Below are positions 1 through 4,924 of a DNA stretch of 5,319 bases, piece by piece (position 1 is the stretch's first letter; each line of letters starts with the position of its first letter). Both the position numbers and the translations under genes were made by a program. Source of the stretch: Armatimonadota bacterium (GTDB lineage: Bacteria; Armatimonadota; SYMT01); assembly GCA_020696885.1 (NCBI GenBank), contig JAJFMS010000323.1:1-5319 (forward strand), given 5' to 3'. A model generated the notes under the pieces. The model saw only the letters and a program-made list of their open reading frames with translations. It had not been told where the DNA came from and ran no database searches.

Positions 1-753
1 GCCAGCGGGCATGAATTGCAGAAGGAGGTGCTCTGGGACATTCGCGTGCCGATCCTGGCGTTCGATCGCGAGACGTTCGAGCGGGCTGCGACGCTATCGT
101 ACCGTCTCCATTGTCTGTACGCGGCGCGAAGTGAGTGCCGGTTGCCCTCGCAGGTGGAGGACGAAGACATCCCCAGCCACTGGGAAGGGTTGCTGTCCGA
201 GCTCGTGCGGCTCTACGGCTACTCGGAACGGGAGGCACAGATGTTGGTGGAAACGGTGCTTCCGGAGGGCCTGTCCGACGTTCCAGGAGCCCAACTCAAA
301 TTGTACTACCGGCCGAAAGCGCCCCTGCTGCCGCTGCGTCTGTTCGACCGCGCGATGAAACCGCGTTACGAGGAGTTAAAGCGGCTTGCTCGATCAAGCG
401 CTCTTGCGGCCTCAGAGGCCGCCGACCTTGCCGGTTACCGGACACTTCTAGCCTGGGAGGACCGCGCTAATCGAGGAATCCCTTCGAGATTCAGCCCATC
501 TCGTTGGCCCGGCGTCGATTCGGCCACCGATGCGGAACAGGCTGCCTATCGGTACCTTACTGCGCGTAAGGGGCAGAGTTACCGTGTCGAGGAGGTGCAT
601 CGTGACGATCCCGGGCTCTGGGAAGTGACCGCCACTCGCGAGCTACCCTCGGCGCAGGAAGCAGAACAGGCCCCACTTACTCTGTGGATCGATGCGGTTT
701 CCGGAGAAGTAAACGAGGACCGTGACGCGGCTCGCCATGCCCGTCCTGCCTGA
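1..753 (+). CDS. Partial gene of unknown family with PepSY-like C-terminal domain
   Basis: The reading frame is open from the first base of the window to a TGA at 751-753, so the true start probably lies upstream. TTG at 16 is the first possible in-window start but has no support. I do not recognise the N-terminal two thirds: an acidic, Leu/Glu/Arg-rich, mostly helical soluble segment with no signal peptide or membrane helix visible. The last 60 or so residues (about 541-720) look like a PepSY-type fold. A short helix is followed by alternating strands (SYRVEEV, LWEVTATRE, LTLWIDAVSGEVNED), and the ending D-A-x-S-G-E-V matches the usual PepSY ending D-x-x-T/S-G-x-V/I. PepSY domains occur in M4 peptidase propeptides and in proteins that restrain or accompany peptidases. 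The next gene overlaps this one and encodes a cysteine peptidase-like protein, so the two are probably translationally coupled. The PepSY call rests on motif shape and is tentative; the coding call is firm. Confidence 0.75.
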   Translation, partial: ASGHELQKEVLWDIRVPILAFDRETFERAATLSYRLHCLYAARSECRLPSQVEDEDIPSHWEGLLSELVRLYGYSEREAQMLVETVLPEGLSDVPGAQLKLYYRPKAPLLPLRLFDRAMKPRYEELKRLARSSALAASEAADLAGYRTLLAWEDRANRGIPSRFSPSRWPGVDSATDAEQAAYRYLTARKGQSYRVEEVHRDDPGLWEVTATRELPSAQEAEQAPLTLWIDAVSGEVNEDRDAARHARPA

Positions 754-1210
754 CCTCGAGGATTTCCCCTATGAAGCGCAGGATGCACACACGCTGACAT
801 GTGTGCCCGACTGCGTATCAATGGTGTATCAGCACCTGGGTCTCGTCTCTGATTGGGCCTTAGTTGCCGGGGAGCTTGGTTTCTCAGAACTCGATGGAAC
901 TCCGTTCGACAACATTCAGGATCTTTCGGAGGTCGTGCCTACTTTCGTCGAAGATCTGGCTGAAGCCGAGATACACCTTGGGTTGTCGCGCCCGATAATC
1001 GTCAACGTAAGGGTGCGTGGACCAGAACTCCTGACCTACGCACGCTCCTCGTTCCTACATGCCGTTATTCTGGTGGGATGCACTGAAGGCGAGGTGGTGT
1101 TGATTGATCCGCTGGCGCTCTCCATGCTCGGTTCAGCGGCACCGATCCGCCGACCACGCCGGGCACTCGAACGAGCGTGGCAGGGAGGCTACGTGTTGTT
1201 AGGGTGGTGA
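722..1210 (+). CDS. Stand-alone C39-like (papain-fold) cysteine peptidase
   Basis: This 162-residue protein has the layout of the peptidase C39-like group. The N-terminal motif TCVPDCVSMVYQHLG corresponds to the family's CGPxCxxMxxxxxG helix, with Cys27 the likely nucleophile. Gln20 is a candidate oxyanion-hole residue, seven positions before the Cys; the classical distance is about six. FLHAVILVG supplies His113, and VVLIDPL supplies Asp129 as the third catalytic residue. The family cleaves peptides, often after double-Gly leaders when fused to ABC exporters. Here no transporter domain or membrane helix is attached and no signal peptide is visible, so the protein is probably cytoplasmic. GTG at 722 gives a 32-base overlap with the preceding gene. 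GAGGA at 715-719 lies too close to it, so ATG at 737 (17-base overlap) is an equally possible start; neither affects the catalytic motifs. The substrate is unknown. A catalytically repurposed or inactive papain-like fold is possible. Confidence 0.8.
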   Translation: MTRLAMPVLPDLEDFPYEAQDAHTLTCVPDCVSMVYQHLGLVSDWALVAGELGFSELDGTPFDNIQDLSEVVPTFVEDLAEAEIHLGLSRPIIVNVRVRGPELLTYARSSFLHAVILVGCTEGEVVLIDPLALSMLGSAAPIRRPRRALERAWQGGYVLLGW

Positions 1211-1276
1211 GGGCAGCCATTCGCCTGGATACCTCAACGCCAGACCGGCTCCGTGCTCGATCGAGATCGCCACAGG

Positions 1277-1340
1277 ACAAAAGCGTCCCCGAAACCGCTG
1301 TGCTCCCCGGGGCAGGCCTTCGCGAGGACGGTGCTTTTGT
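1277..1340. terminator. Interrupted inverted repeat between convergent genes, possible bidirectional terminator
   Basis: ACAAAAGCGTCC (1277-1288) is the reverse complement of GGACGGTGCTTTTGT (1326-1340) apart from three extra bases in the right arm. The arms enclose 37 bases. The element sits between the stop of the peptidase gene (1208-1210) and the stop of the membrane-protein gene (1344-1346, other strand), where a shared terminator is expected. Each arm ends in a CTTTTGT-type run, so either strand would carry four U residues near the hairpin base. The large loop and short U run make it a weak intrinsic terminator. No other feature is seen between 1211 and 1276. Confidence 0.35.
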
Positions 1341-1343
1341 GCC

Positions 1344-1976
1344 TTACACGATCGCCCGATTCCGGCGGTTCTCCCGCCGGGGTTCCGGGGAGTCGGCACC
1401 CAGCCAGACCGGTTCGTTCGCGCTCAATCCGGCTCGCCACCAGCCCAGCACCACCAGCAAGGAGAGCGCGCCGAGCAGCGAGGAGAACCGCAGCCAGTCG
1501 GCCATGGTGTCCCAGTACGAGAAGCAGGCATACGAGAGGGTGAGGAGACCTCCGAACAGCCCGCCCGGACTGACGCCCTGCACCCCCGTGCAGGTGCCCA
1601 GGATGATCGCGCAGATCCCCACCAGGTAGCCCACCACGAACAGCACCTGCTTGTTCCGCTTCTCGGACTCCTTGAACTGCTGGTAGAGCGCCGTCTTCTC
1701 GCCCCGCAGGCGAGACTTCTCCGGCTCGGTGCCCGCGCTCCGGATCTGCTGGCTCACCTTTTGCACCCGCGCGTGGAGCAGGTCTTCCTTCGGGGCCGGG
1801 CGGATCAGCTCCACGGCGTAGTACACCGAAAGCGGCAGCAGCATCGCGATCCCCAGCCCGAGTGCAAACTGTTTCACGCCCATCGGGTTCTCTCCCATGT
1901 AGCGGACGAGAGCGAAGATCCCGCCCAGGCAGCCCAGGATCACGAAGCCGACCAGCAGCATCCAGCTTTCGAACAT
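1344..1976 (-). CDS. Five-helix membrane protein with charged helical insert, family unknown
   Basis: This 210-residue protein is probably in the inner membrane. Hydrophobic helices fall at about residues 5-25, 37-57, 110-130, 136-156 and 162-182. Between helices 2 and 3 is a highly charged, Lys/Glu/Gln-rich segment (about 60-109) likely to form an amphipathic or coiled-coil helix. The tail (about 196-210) is rich in Arg. The ATG start is well supported by GGAGG five bases upstream. I do not recognise the family, and no catalytic or transport motif is visible. The gene has no partner on its strand: the nearest upstream material is a doubtful short ORF, and downstream it converges with the peptidase gene. 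Longer overlapping frames here are Arg/Pro/Gly-rich shadows. That the gene is real is well supported; its role is unknown. Confidence 0.8.
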   Translation of the reverse strand: MFESWMLLVGFVILGCLGGIFALVRYMGENPMGVKQFALGLGIAMLLPLSVYYAVELIRPAPKEDLLHARVQKVSQQIRSAGTEPEKSRLRGEKTALYQQFKESEKRNKQVLFVVGYLVGICAIILGTCTGVQGVSPGGLFGGLLTLSYACFSYWDTMADWLRFSSLLGALSLLVVLGWWRAGLSANEPVWLGADSPEPRRENRRNRAIV

Positions 1977-1981
1977 ACACG

Positions 1982-1986
1982 CCTCC
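1982..1986 (-). promoter_or_regulatory. Ribosome binding site of the membrane-protein gene
   Basis: GGAGG on the minus strand is separated by five bases (CGTGT) from the ATG at 1974-1976. This consensus Shine-Dalgarno site fixes the start over other frames that read through the same region. Confidence 0.8.
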
Positions 1987-2029
1987 GCAAGTGGTTGCCA
2001 GGTCGATTCTTCCCCGGATTGTCGGGCAG

Positions 2030-2254
2030 CTAACCTCCGACGCTGTTGCCCGGGTCGGGCGGCATCGGCAGAGGAGGGAGCCGGCCGTTCAGGATGTAGG
2101 ACTTGGGCTGAGGTCGGCCACCACCGGTGATCAGCAACGGGTCGGGGCGCGTCGGCCGCAGTGGTCGCTTCCAGCGGGGTAGGGGCGAACCTCGGGGTGG
2201 ATCGGCATCGAGCGCCTCGCTTCCCCTGGTGAAAACCGCGCCACTTGCTATCAC
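2030..2254 (-). CDS. Doubtful short proline-rich ORF upstream of the membrane-protein gene
   Basis: This 74-codon frame begins with GTG and ends 53 bases before the membrane-protein start, on the same strand. The C-terminal half is Pro/Gly-rich (for example GGGRPQPKSYILNGRLPPLP). By hand count, about 82% of its codons end in G or C, against about 72% for the whole frame. This hints that the second half may once have been coding. There is no clear ribosome binding site before the GTG, no signal peptide and no recognised family. It may be the tail of a decayed gene or chance in G+C-rich DNA. Confidence 0.2.
   Translation of the reverse strand: MIASGAVFTRGSEALDADPPRGSPLPRWKRPLRPTRPDPLLITGGGRPQPKSYILNGRLPPLPMPPDPGNSVGG
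2179..2200 (+). repeat. Degenerate GTAGGG-type dispersed repeat, copy A
   Basis: The segment starts GTAGGGGCGAACCTCGGGGT. It aligns with the minus-strand element at 2438-2464, which starts GTAGGGCCGGACCCTCCGTGT, with few mismatches and one or two one-base gaps. Both resemble the GTAGGGGCG-ACC-type intergenic elements found in many copies in several G+C-rich bacterial genomes. With only two degenerate copies in view the call is tentative. Confidence 0.3.
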
Positions 2255-2387
2255 TTGGTGGCTGCCGGAGGGCGTCTATGGAGTGCGCGGGTTTCGCTAG
2301 TTCGGAGCCTGGAGCAGCGCTTCAGAGGCCGATGCCCGCCCGATAGAATCGTAGGATGGTTGCTCCGTCACCGCCGGCCTGGGCTCC

Positions 2388-2432
2388 GGGGCACGTGCAA
2401 GCACGGCTGGGCCAGGGGCTTGCACGTGCCCC
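2388..2432. repeat. Perfect 15-bp inverted repeat with nested GCACGTGC palindromes
   Basis: GGGGCACGTGCAAGC (2388-2402) and GCTTGCACGTGCCCC (2418-2432) are exact reverse complements around a 15-base loop. Each arm contains the self-complementary octamer GCACGTGC. There is no T run on either side and no adjacent gene end, so a terminator is unlikely. It abuts the GTAGGG-type element at 2438-2464. The two may form one composite palindromic repeat of REP or MITE style. Confidence 0.7.
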
Positions 2433-2437
2433 TGACC

Positions 2438-2464
2438 GGGCCGACACGGAGGGTCCGGCCCTAC
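2438..2464 (-). repeat. GTAGGG-type dispersed repeat, copy B, with short internal inverted repeat
   Basis: Read on the minus strand it begins GTAGGGCCGGACCCTCCGTG and ends in CGGCCC. GGGCCG (2438-2443) and CGGCCC (2456-2461) are inverted repeats around 12 bases. It is related to 2179-2200 but points the other way. It lies five bases from the perfect hairpin at 2388-2432. Confidence 0.35.
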
Positions 2465-2531
2465 AAAGCTCGGTGGGGAGTATCTAAGCCCGCTGGCTGG
2501 CTGAGGTCCGATGGCTTGCCCGTGCTGGAGC

Positions 2532-2636
2532 AACTAGTAGAACGCCAGGAGTGCTGTTGGCAAAGTTTGAAGCCACCAGATCGTCTCTACCATCCGCATT
2601 CAAGTCGGCCGCTGCCAACCCGTGGGGAGTGGAGCC
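2532..2636 (-). pseudogene. Fragment of an FG-GAP/VCBS repeat protein
   Basis: The minus-strand frame ending at 2484 contains one recognisable FG-GAP/VCBS unit: TPHGLAAADLNADGRDDLVA followed by a segment ending PGVLLV. The D-x-N-x-D-G-x-x-D pattern is the calcium-binding loop of this repeat, used in secreted or cell-surface propellers. The sequence on either side does not look like further repeats: upstream it is Arg-rich, and downstream the frame stops within about 16 codons. There is no signal peptide and no start site. I read it as a scrap of a larger secreted gene that was deleted or invaded. A lucky match is possible because the unit is short. Confidence 0.5.
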
Positions 2637-2791
2637 ACTGGTCCGCGCGCGCCTCTTCGCCGGAGAAGCGCCGCTCACCGGCGCAGTGAGCGGCACCTCC
2701 ACCTTCGTCCGCGACTTCAGCGCCGGCGGCCCGCGAGACCACCAGAGGGCCCATGATACAGCGAGCCTTCTGGCGCTGGGGGCGTGCACTA

Positions 2792-2837
2792 AAGCGCACT
2801 ACTGCAAACCCGGCGGGCTGAGTCGAGTAGTGCGCTT
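2792..2837. repeat. Perfect 12-bp inverted repeat, first of two tandem hairpins
   Basis: AAGCGCACTACT (2792-2803) and AGTAGTGCGCTT (2826-2837) are exact reverse complements around a 22-base loop. The element lies just beyond the hairpin at 2843-2888, downstream of the minus-strand propeller gene. On the minus strand the stem is followed by TAG with only a short U run, so it could help stop transcription. Tandem hairpins of this kind also occur as dispersed extragenic palindromes. Confidence 0.6.
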
Positions 2838-2842
2838 ACGAC

Positions 2843-2888
2843 ACTGATCTGCCGGCTTCTGACGCAAGCGAGTAGCCGGCAGATCAGT
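2843..2888 (-). terminator. Perfect 15-bp hairpin overlapping the propeller gene stop codon, probable terminator or 3' end structure
   Basis: ACTGATCTGCCGGCT (2843-2857) and AGCCGGCAGATCAGT (2874-2888) are exact reverse complements around a 16-base loop. The TGA stop of the propeller gene (2884-2886) lies inside the stem. Position and strength suggest a transcription terminator or a 3' end that stabilises the message. There is no U tract after the stem, so it is not a canonical intrinsic terminator. Confidence 0.55.
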
Positions 2889-4200
2889 TCTGCTGGTACT
2901 TCACCGTCGCCCAGATGATGGGGTCACCAATCCAGCCACTGACGATCACGCCTCCGGCGCTATCGAGCGAAATGTTATTGACCGTAGCGCTTGATCGAGG
3001 CGGGTTGTAGTCCATCGTCCAGAGCACAGCACCGGTGCTTCGGTTGACCTTGATCGTCTCGAAGCCCGGTGAGCCGGCCCGGGTGCTCGCTGCATAGATG
3101 TCACCCAGAGCATCAGTGCAGACCGCCGCCCCGTAGGTTCCCTGCACGACCGAGGTCCAGACGAACTCGCCGCTGGAGCTGCGCAGCTTGAATACCGCGG
3201 TGCCCCAGACGGTGGATCCCGTGACGGTGCCGCACACCACGATACTCCCGAACGGGTCGATTACCATGTCACGGCCGGAGGAGCCCGGGGTACCCGTGTA
3301 CCGGGTCGTCCATATGGTCGCTCCGTCGGCGTTGCGGAGGCGCATGGTGATGCATTGGCCGGCTGAAGTGCCGGTGACAATTACATCGCCGGTGGAATGG
3401 AGCGCCAGTGCGGTAGGATCATCCGAGCCGCTGGGGCCAGTGTAGGTCCGAGTCCAGAGCCGGGCACCGTTCGAGCCCTGCAGCTTCAGCATTACAAAGT
3501 CATCCGACGTGATCCAGGATTCTCCGAGTACGATGACGTCCCGGTTCGCATCGACCGCGAGCGCCACCGGCGTGTCGTTGTTAGGTCCAGGTCCGGTGTA
3601 CCGGCTGGTCCAGACCAGGGTCCCATAAGTCATCGAGTACTTGAATACCTGGAGATCGATCCCGGCAGTGGAGGCCACCCGGACTTGTCCCCCCACGTAA
3701 ACGTAGCCGTCCTTAACCAGGATGGTCCTACCGGTATCGTCGCCATTCGCGCCACCATTGTACCGGGTGGTCCAGATCTGACTACCAGTGGAGCCGCGGA
3801 TCCGGATCGTGATGATGTCGTAGTGGTTCGTGGCGTCCGCGGAGGCGCCGGTTACGTAGACCGACCCATTCCCGTCCAGCGCGATATCTTGCGCGAAGTC
3901 CGACTTGTTGGCAGGTCCGTTGTAGATGCTCTCCCAGAGCAGCTCACCCGTGGCGCCACTGTACTTCACGACCGCGAGGTCGAGATCTACGTCGTTGAGG
4001 ACCGTTCCCGCCACGTAAACGTTGCCGGCGCTGTCCACCACGGAATCGTAGGCCCAGTTCAGGTCACCCGTCCAATTCGTGCCCTGGTGTGTAACGGCCC
4101 AGGCTTCAGTTACTTGCGCCTGCGCAGGCTGACCCAACAGGATGGAGGTCGCCAGGGCAACCCAAAGGTACATGGCAATACGAGGGACCGGCAACTGCAT
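2884..4200 (-). CDS. Secreted eight-bladed beta-propeller protein (SBBP/PQQ-like repeats)
   Basis: This 438-residue protein starts with a Sec signal peptide: a basic N-terminus, the hydrophobic stretch MYLWVALATSILLG, and probable cleavage after AQA at residue 28. The rest is a run of 46-55-residue repeats. Each has a strand like VDSAGNVYVAG, then a strand ending VKYS, then TGxxxWxxxYxG and an acidic loop such as NGGANGDD. The Trp residues are at 34, 89, 143, 197, 249, 297, 348 and 394. Eight VDxxGxVYVxG-type strands are seen. The last repeat lacks its Trp strand, and the mature N-terminus (EAWAVTHQG) supplies it, which is the usual velcro closure of a propeller. Such proteins act outside the cytoplasm as binding or structural modules. 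No enzyme motif, anchor or type IX sorting domain is visible. ATG at 4200 is chosen because it starts the signal peptide and has GGAGG six bases upstream. The frame extends to 4449, but that extension is Arg-rich and non-secretory. Confidence 0.88.
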   Translation of the reverse strand: MQLPVPRIAMYLWVALATSILLGQPAQAQVTEAWAVTHQGTNWTGDLNWAYDSVVDSAGNVYVAGTVLNDVDLDLAVVKYSGATGELLWESIYNGPANKSDFAQDIALDGNGSVYVTGASADATNHYDIITIRIRGSTGSQIWTTRYNGGANGDDTGRTILVKDGYVYVGGQVRVASTAGIDLQVFKYSMTYGTLVWTSRYTGPGPNNDTPVALAVDANRDVIVLGESWITSDDFVMLKLQGSNGARLWTRTYTGPSGSDDPTALALHSTGDVIVTGTSAGQCITMRLRNADGATIWTTRYTGTPGSSGRDMVIDPFGSIVVCGTVTGSTVWGTAVFKLRSSSGEFVWTSVVQGTYGAAVCTDALGDIYAASTRAGSPGFETIKVNRSTGAVLWTMDYNPPRSSATVNNISLDSAGGVIVSGWIGDPIIWATVKYQQN

Positions 4201-4421
4201 CACTGGCCTCCGGCGCACACCACGTGACGTAAACCGCCGGGAGAGCGGGCGGATGAAAAGTGTGCGGCCCTTCAAGTTGACCCCCCAGCCGCTTCGCTGA
4301 AACTCATCCTGGTGATGGATAACCGGCCGCTCCTTTGCACCACTTGAGCGCCACCGTGGGGAACTCCACCGTCGATCGGACGTCACCCGCAAGAGGGTGG
4401 AATGTCTTACCACTACCCTGA
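4201..4421 (-). promoter_or_regulatory. Upstream region of the propeller gene
   Basis: The region separates the propeller start from the RNase Y relic and should hold the propeller gene's promoter and leader. I see no strong -35/-10 pair. Near the gene there is a small hairpin (CCGCC at 4234-4238 with GGCGG at 4248-4252) and a CACGTG palindrome at 4221-4226. The reading frame of the propeller gene stays open through it, but its translation shows no domain. Confidence 0.35.
4207..4211 (-). promoter_or_regulatory. Ribosome binding site of the propeller gene
   Basis: GGAGG on the minus strand is six bases before the ATG at 4198-4200. This decides for the start that begins the signal peptide and against the longer open frame reaching 4449. 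Confidence 0.8.
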
Positions 4422-4705
4422 CTAACGGGCATAATCGGTGGTCCGGCACTCCCGGATCACAGTGACGCTGATCTGGCCGGGGTATTCCATCGCCTCTTCG
4501 ATCTTCCGGGCGGTGTCCCGGGCGAGGAGGGCGCAGCCGTAGTCATCGATCTCGGTGGACCGGACGATGATCCTCAGCTCGCGGCCGACCTGGACGGCGA
4601 AGGTCTTCTCCACCGCGGGGAGGCCGTTTACCACGTTCGCCAGGCGCTGCATCCGTTTGATGTAGCTCTCCAGCCGCGAGCTCCTCCAGACGGTGGTCGA
4701 GCAGC
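4422..4705 (-). pseudogene. rny: 3' remnant of ribonuclease Y
   Basis: The minus-strand frame ending in TGA at 4422-4424 encodes about 83 residues (from 4673 down) that match the RNase Y C-terminus. Key stretches are LESYIKRMQRLANVV, AVQVGRELRIIV, ALLARDTARKIEE and YPGQISVTVIRE; the end TDYAR parallels the family's VEYAK. RNase Y is a membrane-anchored endoribonuclease of about 520 residues that starts mRNA decay; its order is membrane helix, coiled coil, KH domain, HD domain, C-terminal domain. Everything before the C-terminal domain is missing. In another frame, 4676-4705 reads AARPPSGGAR, close to the family's AARPGARR that normally comes just before LESYIKR, which suggests a small deletion and frameshift there. 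Upstream of 4705 I find no HD sequence. No working nuclease can be made from this. A functional rny elsewhere in the genome is expected but not visible. Confidence 0.8.
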
Positions 4706-4843
4706 GCCTCTGCGGAGCTTCCACGCGCCGCACTCCATAGACGTCGAACGATGCGAGGTGGGAGGCTGCTGGCGGACCTGTATGACCCCTTCGCGGCACC
4801 CGGCGCAAATGGATCGCAACTTTTCGGCGGAGGTCCGAGTCCC

Positions 4844-4924
4844 TTTATCAAGAGAGTCTAAATAATGTTGTATAGATCGAACTAAACTCTACTAGTACAG
4901 TGAATCGGAGCCAACTTACCACCC
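4844..4924 (+). promoter_or_regulatory. A+T-rich island, putative promoter and leader of the PQQ-like gene
   Basis: Positions 4844-4905 are about 71% A+T by hand count, in otherwise G+C-rich DNA, immediately before a plus-strand gene. A possible sigma-70-like pair is TTGTAT (4868-4873) and TACTAG (4890-4895), 16 bases apart; both are poor matches. TATAGA (4871-4876) is an alternative -10. GGAG at 4907-4910 is the only Shine-Dalgarno-like sequence, and its 14-base distance to the ATG is long, so translation initiation may be weak or use another signal. Confidence 0.4.

Larger units (their letters stand above)
1987..2791. other. Gene-poor stretch with repeats and gene debris
   Basis: No convincing intact gene is seen in these roughly 800 bases. 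Frames on the plus strand (for example 2255-2689) give low-complexity Arg/Pro/Gly/Trp-rich translations with no recognisable domain or ribosome binding site. What can be named is listed separately: a doubtful proline-rich ORF (2030-2254), two GTAGGG-type repeats (2179-2200, 2438-2464), a perfect hairpin (2388-2432) and an FG-GAP-like scrap (2532-2636). The stretch looks like degraded accessory DNA. Confidence 0.6.

Noticed and set aside
722..1210. Bacteriocin ABC exporter with C39 domain
   Set aside because: The protein ends at 162 residues with no membrane helices or ATPase motifs, and no transporter gene follows.
1277..1340. Possible integron attC site
   Set aside because: The arms lack the RYYYAAC and GTTRRRY end motifs, and there is no integrase or cassette array.
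1234..1980. Longer minus-strand frame (248 codons) overlapping the membrane-protein gene
   Set aside because: Its translation is Arg/Gly/Ala/Pro-rich without membrane helices or domains. The 1344-1976 frame has the GGAGG site at correct spacing and a clean membrane-protein pattern.
2255..2689. Plus-strand frame of 144 codons
   Set aside because: It reads straight through the palindromic repeats, is Arg/Trp/Pro-rich, lacks a ribosome binding site and matches nothing recognisable.
3397..4227. Plus-strand frame of 276 codons inside the propeller gene
   Set aside because: It is an antisense shadow of a G+C-rich gene. The minus strand has a signal peptide, a ribosome binding site and eight repeats.
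4201..4449. 83-codon upstream extension of the propeller frame, including a stretch reading QRSGWGVNLKGRT that recalls IS3-type transposase HTH sequence
   Set aside because: The extension would bury the signal peptide, and the ATG at 4200 has a good ribosome binding site. The IS3 likeness covers only a handful of residues and has no supporting context.
4543..4851. Minus-strand frame of 102 codons over the RNase Y relic
   Set aside because: Its translation shows no RNase Y or other domain; it is an out-of-frame shadow of the relic.
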